Shown here piece by piece: positions 1 through 7,986 of a DNA stretch of 64,000 nucleotides (the first letter of the stretch is position 1; each line of letters begins with the position of its first letter). Position numbers and translations under genes: made by a program. The DNA lies in NCBI GenBank assembly GCA_004556965.1, contig SFFE01000002.1:360085-424084 (forward strand), given 5' to 3'. A model generated the notes under the pieces. It made no database searches and was not told the DNA's origin. It was given only the letters and a program-made list of their open reading frames with translations. Origin of the DNA: Clostridiales bacterium (GTDB taxonomy: Bacteria; Bacillota; Clostridia; Oscillospirales; Oscillospiraceae).

Positions 1-1332
1 CGCTTCGTCCACGACGTTTGCGTTGTAGATGACGCCCACAATGCCATAGGTGTAGGGCACGGAGTAGATGTCGTCCGGGTCATAGTACAGGCCGCGGAAA
101 TCCTCGGAAATATACTGATAATTCGGGATGTTTTCAAAATTCAGCGGCAGGAGCATGCCCTCGTCCGCCATGCGGGCGACCATGTAGTCCGACGGGATGA
201 TCACGTCATAGCTGACGGCGCCGCTTTTGAGCTTGGCATACATATCCTCGTTGCTGGCATAGGTGTCGTAATTGACCCTCACGGGCACGCCGTAGGTCTC
301 CTGATACCATTCCTGAAACGCCCGAATGGTGTCGAGCGTATCGTCCGACCCGTCGGAGATATACTCGCCCCAGTTGTAGACGTTCAGCACCAGCGGCTGC
401 ACACGGCTGCTGTAAATGCTGATGCCGCCGATGAGCAGCGCGGCAATGAGCAGCAGACTGACGGCGATGCGCACAGGACGGCGGTTTGGTTCCCGCGCAG
501 GGCGGGAGCGGCGGCTGCGCTTGGCCTCGCGTGCGGCGCGGAATTTTTTGCTGTCGTCCTCGTCTACCAGATTGGTGAGCATCAAAAGCGCCAGGATCAC
601 GAAGAAAATGATGGTCGCGAGCGCGTACATTTTCGGCGTGACCGTCTTTTTCGTCATGTTGTAAATGCGGATGGGCAGCGTCTGGAAGCCGTTGCCCTGC
701 GTGAAGTAGCTGATGACGAAGTCATCCAGAGACAGGGTGAAGGCCATGATCATGCCGGTGATGATGCCCGGCAGGATTTCGGGGATCTCCACGCGCAGAA
801 ACGCGCGCATCGGCGTGCAGCCGAGATCCATTGCGGCCTCCGGGAGCGAGCGGTCCATCTGCTGCAGCTTCGGCAGCACCTGCAAAATGACATACGGCAG
901 GCAGAACGTGATGTGCGCGATCAGCATCGTCCAGAAGCTCAGGCTGGTGGACATGCCGAACAGGGACCCCACGAACACGAACATCAGCATCAGCGAAATG
1001 CCGGTGATGATGTCGGGGTTCATCATGGGGATGTTCGTCACGGTGTCCATCGCGGCGCGCAGATAGCGGTTGCGGAGCTTGTTGATGCCGACGGCGGCGG
1101 CCGTGCCCATGATGGTGGAGATCACGGACGCGCACACGGCGAGGATCAGCGTGTTTTTCAGCGCGCCCAGCGTCTCATTGTCGCGGAACAGCTCCAGATA
1201 CCATTTGAAAGAAAAGTCCGAAAAGACCGACAGGCTCTTTGCCTCATTGAACGAGAACACCAGCAAAATTGCGATCGGCGCGAACAGAAAGAGGAAGATG
1301 AGCACGGTGTAGATTTTTGCGGCACGCTTCAT
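1..1332 (-). CDS. potCD: Spermidine/putrescine ABC transporter permease-binding protein fusion (PotC-PotD), partial
   Basis: The frame is open from the ATG at 1332 to the window edge (444 codons seen, C-terminus missing). Residues 1 to about 245 are a PotC-type permease with six hydrophobic segments and the EAA-loop signature EAAMDLGCTPMRAF. A basic linker (about 260-285) leads to a further membrane segment near 287-305, then a periplasmic-type binding domain opens with LNVYNWGEYISDGSDD and continues with YDVIIPSDYMVARMADEG, both typical of PotD. The binding domain is therefore tethered to the outer membrane face instead of being a separate lipoprotein. It is the last visible gene of potA-potB-potCD, one base after the potB stop. 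Family and fusion are clear; exact substrate (spermidine or putrescine) is inferred. Confidence 0.9.
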   Translation of the reverse strand, partial: MKRAAKIYTVLIFLFLFAPIAILLVFSFNEAKSLSVFSDFSFKWYLELFRDNETLGALKNTLILAVCASVISTIMGTAAAVGINKLRNRYLRAAMDTVTNIPMMNPDIITGISLMLMFVFVGSLFGMSTSLSFWTMLIAHITFCLPYVILQVLPKLQQMDRSLPEAAMDLGCTPMRAFLRVEIPEILPGIITGMIMAFTLSLDDFVISYFTQGNGFQTLPIRIYNMTKKTVTPKMYALATIIFFVILALLMLTNLVDEDDSKKFRAAREAKRSRRSRPAREPNRRPVRIAVSLLLIAALLIGGISIYSSRVQPLVLNVYNWGEYISDGSDDTLDTIRAFQEWYQETYGVPVRVNYDTYASNEDMYAKLKSGAVSYDVIIPSDYMVARMADEGMLLPLNFENIPNYQYISEDFRGLYYDPDDIYSVPYTYGIVGVIYNANVVDEA

Positions 1333-1333
1333 A

Positions 1334-2227
1334 TCACACACCTCCCCGGACGCGGCTGTCGGTATAGCGCTTCATGAGCGCCATGACGACGAGCAGGATA
1401 ATCATCAGCACGAATGCGATCGCCGCGGCAAAGTGAAGGTTGTTGGCCACATACTGCCCCTCAATGGCGTCGCCGATGAGGAAGAACTTGCCGTTGCCGA
1501 GCTTTTGCGAGATATAAAAGGTGCTGATGGAGGGAATGAGCACCATCGTGACCCCGGATACGACGCCCGGCAGGCTCAGTGGGAAGATGACCCGCCGCAG
1601 CACACCGAAGCTGTTGCAGCCGAGATCGCGCGCCGCCTCCAGCAGGCGCGTATCCATCTTCGCCATCACGGAGTAGATGGGCAGAATCATATACGGGAAA
1701 TAGTCGTACACCATGCCGATGACGACGGCGGCTTCCGTGCCGATGATGTGCGCCTGACCGAAATGCAGCGCGCCGAGCAGGGAATTGAGCAGACCGGTGT
1801 CCTGCAGAATGGTCATCCACGCATAGGTGCGGATGAGGAAGTTCATCCACATCGGGATCATAATGAGGGTGATGATTGTTTTCTGCGTGCGCGGTGCGGC
1901 ACGAGCGATGATATACGCGATGGGATAGCCCATCAGAAGACAGATGGCCGTGGAGATCACCGCAAGCTTTACGGAGCGCCAGAAGATCACCAGATAGGTA
2001 TGAACCTCCCGCACCGTGCCGTCGTCTCCGACGAGGCTGGAGGTCGCGGTGAAAAATCTTGTAATATTCTCCGTCGTAAACCGGAAGCCGTCGTCCGTAA
2101 ACGCATAGTACGCCACGAACACGAGCGGCACGAGAATGAACAGCACTGCCCACAGAGAGTAGGGAGCCAGCGCCATCCGCTGTGCCAGGGAAACGCGCCG
2201 GCTGACGCGCGGTTCGGCGTTTTTCAT
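1334..2227 (-). CDS. potB: Spermidine/putrescine ABC transporter permease PotB
   Basis: A 297-residue membrane protein of the binding-protein-dependent permease family with six predicted spans, starting with a basic N-terminus and a first hydrophobic segment at about 20-42. The EAA-type cytoplasmic loop that docks on the ATPase is visible as LLEAARDLGCNSFGVLRRV. It would pair with the PotC half of the downstream fusion to make the transmembrane channel for polyamine uptake. Its ATG overlaps the potA stop in an ATGA, so the three genes are translationally coupled. Length and motifs are normal for PotB. Confidence 0.92.
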   Translation of the reverse strand: MKNAEPRVSRRVSLAQRMALAPYSLWAVLFILVPLVFVAYYAFTDDGFRFTTENITRFFTATSSLVGDDGTVREVHTYLVIFWRSVKLAVISTAICLLMGYPIAYIIARAAPRTQKTIITLIMIPMWMNFLIRTYAWMTILQDTGLLNSLLGALHFGQAHIIGTEAAVVIGMVYDYFPYMILPIYSVMAKMDTRLLEAARDLGCNSFGVLRRVIFPLSLPGVVSGVTMVLIPSISTFYISQKLGNGKFFLIGDAIEGQYVANNLHFAAAIAFVLMIILLVVMALMKRYTDSRVRGGV

Positions 2228-3342
2228 GCTTCCGGCTCGCTTTCCGCGTCAGACAGCTCGTCCAGCTCGTTGCTGAACGAGGAGTAGTCGCCGTACATGC
2301 CGGAATACTCGGACTTTTTCATGATGTGGATGGCGTCCGGTTCGATGAACAGGCCGATGTGCTCGTCCACGTCCACAAAGTCGGTCGTCTGGATCATCCA
2401 CTTGAAGCCGTTGATGTCCACAATGATCTCGTAATGCACGCCCATGAAGGTGACGGATGTGACCACGCCGCGCAGCATGCCCTTTTCCTCGGAAACGATA
2501 TCGACGTCCTCCGGGCGGACGACAACGTCCACGTTCTCATTTTTCGCAAATCCCTTGTCCACGCACTCGAAGGTGTGTCCGGAGAAGGTGACGCGGTAGT
2601 CTTCGCGCATCACGCCATCGACGATGTTGCTCTCGCCGATGAAATCCGCCACGAAGGCGTTCTGCGGCTCGTTATAAATATCGATCGGCGTGCCGATCTG
2701 CTGGATCTTGCCTTCGGACATGACCACGATCGTGTCGGACATGGACAGGGCTTCCTCCTGGTCGTGCGTGACGAACACGAAGGTGATGCCGGTGGCCTTC
2801 TGGATGTTTTTCAGCTCCTGCTGCATGTCCTTGCGCAGCTTCAGGTCGAGTGCGCCGAGCGGCTCGTCCAGCAGCAGCACGCGGGGGTGGCTGATGAGCG
2901 CGCGGGCAATGGCGACGCGCTGCTGCTGCCCGCCGGACAGGCGCGTTACGTTCCGGTGCTCGAAGCCGGTGAGCTTGACCAGCGCGAGCATCTCATGCAC
3001 CTTCGTCTCGATCTCCGCCTTCGGCACCTTTTTCTCGCGCAGCGGGAACGCCACATTGTCAAACACGTTCAGGTGCGGGAAGAGCGCATAGCGCTGGAAG
3101 ACGGTGTTGATGTTCCGCTTATGCGGCGGCGTGTCGTTGATGCGGTCACCCAGAAACAGAATGTCGCCCTCGTCCGGCGTCTCAAAACCGCCGATCAGGC
3201 GCAGCGTCGTGGTCTTGCCGCAGCCGGACGGGCCGAGCAGCGTCAAAAATTCATTGTCGTAAATGTCCAGATTGATCTGGTCCAGAACGGTTTCTCCGTC
3301 GAACGCCTTGGAGACGTTCCTGAGCTCAATGATTTTTTTCAT
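2224..3342 (-). CDS. potA: Spermidine/putrescine ABC transporter ATP-binding protein PotA
   Basis: The ATPase of the polyamine importer, 372 residues from the ATG at 3342. That start is chosen over an in-frame TTG at 3348 because the AAAGGGGG ribosome site lies 7 bases before the ATG but only 1 before the TTG. Visible motifs are Walker A (GPSGCGKTT), the signature LSGGQQQRVAIARAL, Walker B with catalytic Glu (LLLDEPLGALD) and the switch His (VTHDQEEAL). The C-terminal third carries the TOBE-like regulatory domain usual in PotA. It is the first gene of the operon and follows, on the same strand, the terminator at 3411-3460; a TAGTAT/ATACTA inverted repeat lies between the terminator and the gene. 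Confidence 0.95.
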   Translation of the reverse strand: MKKIIELRNVSKAFDGETVLDQINLDIYDNEFLTLLGPSGCGKTTTLRLIGGFETPDEGDILFLGDRINDTPPHKRNINTVFQRYALFPHLNVFDNVAFPLREKKVPKAEIETKVHEMLALVKLTGFEHRNVTRLSGGQQQRVAIARALISHPRVLLLDEPLGALDLKLRKDMQQELKNIQKATGITFVFVTHDQEEALSMSDTIVVMSEGKIQQIGTPIDIYNEPQNAFVADFIGESNIVDGVMREDYRVTFSGHTFECVDKGFAKNENVDVVVRPEDVDIVSEEKGMLRGVVTSVTFMGVHYEIIVDINGFKWMIQTTDFVDVDEHIGLFIEPDAIHIMKKSEYSGMYGDYSSFSNELDELSDAESEPEA

Positions 3343-3410
3343 ATCCAATCCCCCTTTGCAGCGCCGTCCGGAGGAAAAGCGTCAAGCTTAGTATGGCACG
3401 ATACTACCTG

Positions 3411-3460
3411 AAAAATAAAAAAGCAAGTGCCCCGCTGCAGCACTGCACGCGGTCACTTGC
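3411..3460 (-). terminator. Strong intrinsic terminator between the RNA candidate and potA
   Basis: On the minus strand the arms GCAAGTG, CCGC and TGCAG pair with CTGCA, GCGG and CACTTGC, giving a stem of about 16 pairs with very small bulges, followed at once by TTTTTTATTTTT. It ends the structured transcript that starts near 3787. It lies only about 70 bases upstream of potA, so it could also act as an attenuator if the RNA is a potA leader. Confidence 0.85.
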
Positions 3461-3787
3461 GAACGACACGCCCCGGCGGCGCCGAATGCGGCGCGGCAAA
3501 GGGCAATGTTCAATTCCCATGGATTTTAGAGTCTATATAGCAAAGATTACTTTTACTACTCTTATTGACCATTTCACAAGTTTGCGTGCTGTGTCCAGCA
3601 CTGGTTTTAAGTTACCAACTTATAAAACTTGAGCTTTTAACTCCATCAATAAGGCAACAGAAGTTGCCACCGCACTGCGGTATTCGGCATTCGACCCGGC
3701 TGTCCGTCTGGCCTTGGCTCCCGTGCGCGCACGGCAGCGGTCGTATCTTGCTTCGGAAAGACTCTAAGTCTGGGTTTCCAATTGAGA
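3411..3787 (-). ncRNA. Candidate structured non-coding RNA (about 375 nt), family unknown
   Basis: A transcript is bracketed by a near-consensus promoter (3794-3822) and the strong terminator at 3411-3460, with no credible reading frame. Long-range pairing closes it: TTAGAGTCT (minus strand of 3759-3767) is perfectly complementary to AGACTCTAA (minus strand of 3526-3534), with a further TCAATT/AATTGA pairing outside. Inside lie several perfect local hairpins: GCAAC/GTTGC at 3653-3666, GTGCTG/CAGCAC at 3586-3601, AAGTT/AACTT near 3609-3621, CCGC-type at 3668-3678 and the palindrome CCGTGCGCGCACGG at 3721-3734. The 5' part can also fold locally (GACT/AGTC within the closing arm), so two alternative states are possible. 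I see no tmRNA tag, RNase P core, SRP, T-box or common riboswitch core. It may be a stand-alone RNA (raiA-like RNAs are one idea) or a potA leader. Confidence 0.6.
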
Positions 3788-3793
3788 CGATTT

Positions 3794-3822
3794 ATTCTAG
3801 CAAGATTCGACAAGGATGTCAA
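3794..3822 (-). promoter_or_regulatory. Promoter of the 3411-3787 RNA
   Basis: On the minus strand TTGACA (3817-3822), a 17-base spacer and TAGAAT (3794-3799) form a near-perfect sigma-A promoter. The start point would fall near 3787. A second, weaker TTGACG element lies upstream around 3870. Confidence 0.75.
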
Positions 3823-3932
3823 CACAGAAAAAGCAAGAAACGCGAGTCTTTTTATGGAAAACATGTGTACTCCGTCAAAAAACTATCATTTTTTTGAATG
3901 TGGTCAATTATGAATAATCAATGAACACGGGG

Positions 3933-3961
3933 TTGAATTTAATTCCAGTGTGTGCTAAAAT
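3933..3961 (+). promoter_or_regulatory. Promoter of the 3991 gene
   Basis: TTGAAT (3933-3938), 17 bases and TAAAAT (3956-3961) preceded by TGC, an extended -10. It points at the gene starting at 3991 and is divergent from the RNA promoter at 3794-3822. Confidence 0.6.
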
Positions 3962-3990
3962 TCTGACTAATTAAAGCAGGAGGGCTGAAC

Positions 3991-4395
3991 ATGAAATTTA
4001 TTCCACTGGAACAGACGGATGAGAATCTCGAAAAAAGCGTGCTGGAAAACGAATACAGCGCCGGGAGAGAGATAACCCCCGTGCGGTTTGGAACTCAGCA
4101 TTTCTTCTTTAAGAGCGGACGAAAGGTCTATTACGTTTCTTATGAAAAGATCACGCGCTGCTTCCGCCGCGTCGAGATCATGGATACGCGGATGGGCTGT
4201 TGCATGACGGCGCTCGACATGGAGAACATCGTGCTCTGCGGGGCGGAGGAGAAGGAGATTGCGCAGATCCGCCTTTCGGGCGAGCGCGTCGGCAAGGTCG
4301 TGCTGGAGGCGCTTCAGGAGGCGTGCCCGAATGCGGAAATCGGCTATGTCCGCGACCCGGAACAGAAGACCTGCGTTCGCACAGTGGCGAAGTAA
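3991..4395 (+). CDS. Hypothetical protein, 134 residues
   Basis: A soluble protein without signal peptide or membrane span; I do not recognise the family. It starts at an ATG behind GCAGGAGGG. The middle part (FFFKSGRKVYYVSYEKITRCFRRVE, about 33-58, shown here as its overall pattern of alternating hydrophobic residues) looks like the beta-strands of a small PH-like or YcgN-like barrel, and the last 45 residues look helical, but this is only a pattern reading. It has its own promoter and is followed by a separate promoter at 4448, so it is probably monocistronic. Codon use matches its neighbours. Confidence 0.6.
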   Translation: MKFIPLEQTDENLEKSVLENEYSAGREITPVRFGTQHFFFKSGRKVYYVSYEKITRCFRRVEIMDTRMGCCMTALDMENIVLCGAEEKEIAQIRLSGERVGKVVLEALQEACPNAEIGYVRDPEQKTCVRTVAK

Positions 4396-4447
4396 AGCAA
4401 TAAATGCAAAAATCAGCGAGAATTTGTTAAAAAACTCGCAAAACGAC

Positions 4448-4476
4448 TTGCATTTTTTCTCAAATGGTACTACAAT
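4448..4476 (+). promoter_or_regulatory. Promoter of the 4521-cstA unit
   Basis: TTGCAT (4448-4453), 17 bases and TACAAT (4471-4476). It lies 45 bases before the start of the 4521 gene and is the only clear promoter before cstA. Confidence 0.6.
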
Positions 4477-4520
4477 GTCGCTGAGAAAAAGTTAAGGATT
4501 TGTCAGAAGGGAGGGCACGT

Positions 4521-5021
4521 GTGCGTATGACGCCGAATGAAGCGCTGGAAAAACTGCTTCCGGCTTACACGAGATATTATGATGTTTCGTACGACGCGGC
4601 CCCTCCGTTTTCTGCGACTGCGGAATTCCACAGCCACGGCGAGAAATACATTTTGGTCCGCAAGGCGAAGCTCTGGGACATGGACAGTCACGAGTATGTC
4701 TATTTCGCCGCGCGGGACGCGCTGAATGAGCCGGAGCTGCAGGCGCTTGTGGATGCTGCGTGGGGAGACGCCATACCGCGCGTCGAGCCGTCGAGCATTC
4801 ACCGGAATTCAGATGTCACGCTGGTGCTGCTTACACCGCAGATGGATGACGCGGTGCGCAAAGCTGTCCGGCGCACCAACAAAAGCGTCAGCTACCAGCA
4901 CGGCTTTCAGGGCTGGAGCAATTTACGAATTGGTGCAATCGAGCTTTCGGATGGTCGGATTACCTGTAACCGCCACGGGAAGGATCTGAAGAAGCTCTTT
5001 CGCAATATATTTAGAATGTAA
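4521..5021 (+). CDS. Hypothetical protein preceding cstA
   Basis: A soluble protein of about 166 residues, family not recognised. The ribosome site AGAAGGGAGGG (4506-4515) is followed by a GTG at 4521 (5 bases) and an in-frame ATG at 4527 (11 bases); either may be used, and a more distal TTG at 4500 lies before the ribosome site and is rejected. No signal peptide, metal motif or membrane span. The C-terminal half contains GWSNLRIGAIELSDGRI and a basic tail. Only 20 bases separate it from cstA and both appear to share one promoter, so a role linked to that carrier is possible but unproven. Confidence 0.6.
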   Translation: MRMTPNEALEKLLPAYTRYYDVSYDAAPPFSATAEFHSHGEKYILVRKAKLWDMDSHEYVYFAARDALNEPELQALVDAAWGDAIPRVEPSSIHRNSDVTLVLLTPQMDDAVRKAVRRTNKSVSYQHGFQGWSNLRIGAIELSDGRITCNRHGKDLKKLFRNIFRM

Positions 5022-5041
5022 AGTAGGAGCGTGAGAAAAAC

Positions 5042-6778
5042 ATGACTGCTGTATTGATTATTCTTGCGGCAATCGTCCTGCTGGTCATCGGCTACATTAC
5101 ATACGGCTCTTGGCTGGCCAAGCAGTGGGGGATCGACCCGAAGCGTCCGACCCCTGCGGTTACTGTAAACGACGGTGTTGACTACGTCGCTGCGAAACCT
5201 GCGGTGCTGATGGGCCACCACTTTTCGTCCATCGCGGGCGCCGGCCCGATCAACGGACCGATTCAGGCTTCCGTGTTCGGCTGGGTTCCGGTTTTCCTGT
5301 GGTGTGTGATTGGCGGCATTTTCATTGGCGGTCTGCATGACTTCGGTTCCCTGTTCGCGTCTGTCCGCCACGGCGGCAAGTCCATCGGCGAAATCATCGG
5401 CGATACGATGGGCAAGCGGGCAAAGGTCCTGTTCCTGATCTTCGCGCTGCTGGTTCTGATCCTGGTCATCGCGTCCTTCGTGAACGTCGTTGCTGGTACC
5501 TTCTACACCAAGACGGAGGAGATCAGCGGCCTGTTCACGACGGGTGACGCCGTCACCGGCAACCAGACCACCGCGATGGTTTCCGTACTGTTCATCATTC
5601 TTGCCATCATCTACGGCTTGCTGACGAACCGCGCCGGTCTGGGCACCGTTCCGGCGACCATCATTGGCCTTGTCGGCGTTGTCGCTGCGATCTGGCTCGG
5701 CCTGAACGTCGGTCTTGTTGCGAGCCGCACGATGTGGATCGTCCTCATCGGTGCGTACATCACCATCGCATCTCTGGTCCCGGTCTGGATTCTGCTCCAG
5801 CCGCGTGACTATCTGTCCAGCTTCCTGCTCTATGCGATGATGGTCATCGCAGTGTTCGGCATCATCTTCTCCGCGTTCTCCGGCACGGCGACCTTCCAGC
5901 TCCCGGCCTTCACCGATTGGAGCACCAAGATCGGCACGCTGTTCCCGGCACTGTTCATCACCGTTGCCTGCGGCGCGTGCTCCGGCTTCCACAGCCTGAT
6001 CGCGTCCGGCACGACGGCCAAGCAGCTCGATAACGAGGCGCACACGAAGCCCATCGGCTACGGCGCAATGCTTATCGAGTCCGCGCTCGGCGTCATCTCC
6101 CTGATCGCTGTCGGCATGGTGTTTGACAAGTACACTGGCGGCGACTTCGGCTCTCCCTCCGCTGCGTTTGCAGCCGGCATTGCCACCATGTTTGGCACGG
6201 ATGCTTCCGGCATCTACAAGATTATTTACGCGCTGCTGACGCTGGCGGTCTCCGTCTTCGCGCTGACCTCCCTTGACTCCGGCACGCGTCTGAGCCGCTA
6301 CATGTTCAGCGAGCTCTTCCTGAAGGAAGGCGAAGCCTCTTACAAGGACGCCAATGGCATCCGCAAGGTTCTTGCGTACCCGCTCACCGGTACCCTCATC
6401 ATGGTCGTCATCGGCTGCGTCCTTGGCGGTCTGTCCCTCAGCCAGATCTGGGGCCTGTTTGGCGCTGCCAACCAGCTCCTCGCCGGCCTCGCCCTTCTGG
6501 CGGTCGCCGCTTGGCTGGGCAACATCGGCAAGAACAACAAGATGTTCATCATCCCGATGATCTTCATGCTCTGCGCGACCCTCACCAGCCTGGTCATCAC
6601 GATCTACAAGAAGATCGTTGGCTTCGGTGCAGAAGGCGGCATGGCTTGGGGCAACTGGTTCCAGCTCATCTTCGCGATTGCGATGGTCGTTCTGGCTGTC
6701 ATCCTCGTCGTCGAGGGCATCCAGACCTTCTCCCGCATCTCCAAGGAGCAGAAGGCCAAGAAGGCTCAGAAGGCCTAA
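5042..6778 (+). CDS. cstA: CstA-family carbon starvation / pyruvate transporter
   Basis: A 578-residue polytopic inner-membrane protein of the CstA family. In enterobacteria members import pyruvate or peptides during carbon limitation. Family marks are the N-terminal region MGHHFSSIAGAGPINGPIQ (about 58-76), GGLHDFGSLFASVRHGGKSI and the later FGAANQLLAGLALL segment; about 14-16 hydrophobic stretches can be counted. The length is between the short and long family types. The start follows GTAGGAG. It lies directly after the 4521 gene and ends in the strong terminator at 6798. Family is certain; the substrate in this organism is inferred from relatives. Confidence 0.93.
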   Translation: MTAVLIILAAIVLLVIGYITYGSWLAKQWGIDPKRPTPAVTVNDGVDYVAAKPAVLMGHHFSSIAGAGPINGPIQASVFGWVPVFLWCVIGGIFIGGLHDFGSLFASVRHGGKSIGEIIGDTMGKRAKVLFLIFALLVLILVIASFVNVVAGTFYTKTEEISGLFTTGDAVTGNQTTAMVSVLFIILAIIYGLLTNRAGLGTVPATIIGLVGVVAAIWLGLNVGLVASRTMWIVLIGAYITIASLVPVWILLQPRDYLSSFLLYAMMVIAVFGIIFSAFSGTATFQLPAFTDWSTKIGTLFPALFITVACGACSGFHSLIASGTTAKQLDNEAHTKPIGYGAMLIESALGVISLIAVGMVFDKYTGGDFGSPSAAFAAGIATMFGTDASGIYKIIYALLTLAVSVFALTSLDSGTRLSRYMFSELFLKEGEASYKDANGIRKVLAYPLTGTLIMVVIGCVLGGLSLSQIWGLFGAANQLLAGLALLAVAAWLGNIGKNNKMFIIPMIFMLCATLTSLVITIYKKIVGFGAEGGMAWGNWFQLIFAIAMVVLAVILVVEGIQTFSRISKEQKAKKAQKA

Positions 6779-6797
6779 GCAGTTTTCCTATCCAATC

Positions 6798-6829
6798 AAA
6801 AAGCACTCCGCAGCTGCGGAGTGCTTTTT
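6798..6829. terminator. Terminator after cstA
   Basis: A 32-base perfect palindrome: AAAAAGCACTCCGCAG pairs with CTGCGGAGTGCTTTTT, ending in a T run. It works for cstA; its symmetry would allow action on both strands. Confidence 0.9.
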
Positions 6830-6830
6830 C

Positions 6831-6859
6831 TTGTCATTTTTCGCATCTTATGCTATGAT
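6831..6859 (+). promoter_or_regulatory. Promoter of the MBL hydrolase gene
   Basis: TTGTCA (6831-6836), 17 bases and TATGAT (6854-6859), starting directly after the cstA terminator. Confidence 0.55.
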
Positions 6860-6897
6860 TGCGCTATTCTGGATGATGTGGAAAGGGGAATGGCGCC

Positions 6898-7779
6898 ATG
6901 TATGAGCTCTGTCAGGTCGGGACGCGGACGTGGTATATCAACTGCCCGGCGAAAATTGGCCTTTGGCAGCAGACGGATGCCGACGTTTGGCTGATCGACA
7001 GCGGTAACGATAAGGAGGCCGGCCGGCGCGTGCGCAAGCTGCTCGACGAGCGCGGCTGGAAGCTGCGCGGCATCGTCAATACGCACTCCAACGCTGATCA
7101 CATCGGCGGAAACCGCTATCTTCAGCAGCAGACCGGCTGCCGTATTTTTGCCAACGGCATCGAAGCGGCGTTTACGCGCCGCCCGATTCTGGAGCCGGCG
7201 TTCCTGTATGGCGGCTATCCCTGTAAGGATCTGCGCCACAAATTTCTCCTCGCGGCGGAGAGCGACGCGGAGGACGTCTCCTCACCGGACTTTCCCAGAG
7301 AGCTGGAGATCATCCCCCTGCCGGGTCATTTCTTTGATATGATCGGTGTGCGCACGCCGGACGGCGTTGCGTTTGTGGCCGATTGTCTCAGCAGCGAGGC
7401 GACACTGGAAAAATATCAGATCTCGTTCATCTACGACGTGACGGCGTACCTGGACACGCTCGACCGTGTGCAGGCGCTGGACGCCAAGATCTTTGTGCCT
7501 GCGCACGCGGAGGCGGCTACCGACCTGACGGCGCTCATTGACTGCAACCGCCGCAAGGTGCACGAGGTTGCGGAGCATCTGGTGCGGCTGTGCGCGGTGC
7601 CGTCCACGTTTGAGGAGCTGCTGCAGAAGGTGTTTACGGATTGCGGTCTGGTGATGAATTTTGAGCAGTATGTGTTGGTTGGCAGCACGGTTCGCTCGTA
7701 CCTTTCGTGGCTGAAGGATTCCGGCCGCGTGACTGTGTCGTTTGCAGACAACCGCATGCTGTGGAAATCGGCAGAGTAA
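6898..7779 (+). CDS. MBL-fold metallo-hydrolase
   Basis: A 293-residue cytosolic metallo-beta-lactamase-fold enzyme. The metal motif is present as HSNADH (residues 63-68): the usual second His of HxHxDH is Asn65, while Asp67 and His68 remain. Further metal-site candidates are LPGHFFDMIGV, FVADCLSS and VPAHAE. The C-terminal 80 residues look like a helical winged-helix-like extension. The ATG at 6898 follows GGAAAGGGGA; an earlier ATG at 6890 is out of frame. The gene stands alone between its own promoter and an RNA gene on the other strand. Substrate is unknown; many such enzymes are thioesterases or glyoxalase II-like. Confidence 0.85.
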   Translation: MYELCQVGTRTWYINCPAKIGLWQQTDADVWLIDSGNDKEAGRRVRKLLDERGWKLRGIVNTHSNADHIGGNRYLQQQTGCRIFANGIEAAFTRRPILEPAFLYGGYPCKDLRHKFLLAAESDAEDVSSPDFPRELEIIPLPGHFFDMIGVRTPDGVAFVADCLSSEATLEKYQISFIYDVTAYLDTLDRVQALDAKIFVPAHAEAATDLTALIDCNRRKVHEVAEHLVRLCAVPSTFEELLQKVFTDCGLVMNFEQYVLVGSTVRSYLSWLKDSGRVTVSFADNRMLWKSAE

Positions 7780-7798
7780 GAGTCTTTCGTAGAATCAT

Positions 7799-7863
7799 AA
7801 AAAAGCGCCCGGCAGATATTTCTGCCGGGAGAAATGCGTTTGTGAGGAGAATTCTTTTTCTCT
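7799..7863 (-). ncRNA. Candidate small RNA, about 65-70 nt
   Basis: Minus-strand unit with a strong promoter (7870-7898) and, about 40 bases later, a perfect 9-bp hairpin (CCCGGCAGA / TCTGCCGGG, 7808-7829) followed by TTTTTT. No start codon with a ribosome site lies between. The single-stranded 5' half carries two CU-rich stretches (TTCTCCTC and TTTCTCCC) of the kind that pair with Shine-Dalgarno sequences in trans-acting sRNAs. It lies downstream of tRNA-Leu(GAG), which has its own terminator. Confidence 0.45.
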
Positions 7864-7869
7864 GCACGC

Positions 7870-7898
7870 AGTATAGCAGACGTCCGCGTTTTGCGCAA
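7870..7898 (-). promoter_or_regulatory. Promoter of the 7799-7863 sRNA candidate
   Basis: Minus strand: TTGCGC (7893-7898), 17 bases and TATACT (7870-7875) preceded by TGC, an extended -10. Confidence 0.55.
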
Positions 7899-7950
7899 AT
7901 GCAAATGATGGAAGGCGCTGCGCCGGTTTGCAGTCCGGCCCGATCCAAAA

Positions 7951-7984
7951 CAAGAAGACCCATCCGAACGGATGGGTCTTCTTG
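7951..7984 (-). terminator. Terminator after tRNA-Leu(GAG)
   Basis: Arms CAAGAAGACCCATCCG and CGGATGGGTCTTCTTG are perfect complements (16 bp) around a two-base loop, beginning three bases after the encoded CCA end of the tRNA. The following T tract (GTTTTGG) is short. Confidence 0.8.
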
Positions 7985-7986
7985 TT

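Noticed and set aside
3411..3787. tmRNA or RNase P RNA
   Set aside because: Length fits, but there is no tag-peptide frame, no CCA end, and no GAGGAAAGTCC-type core on either strand.
3646..3864. 72-codon minus-strand frame in the potA upstream region
   Set aside because: It crosses the promoter and the 5' hairpins of the RNA candidate, has no ribosome site and unusual composition.
4907..6043. 378-codon minus-strand frame opposite cstA
   Set aside because: Composition (RAGRDQAVEAG-like) is that of an antisense shadow; cstA on the other strand is certain.
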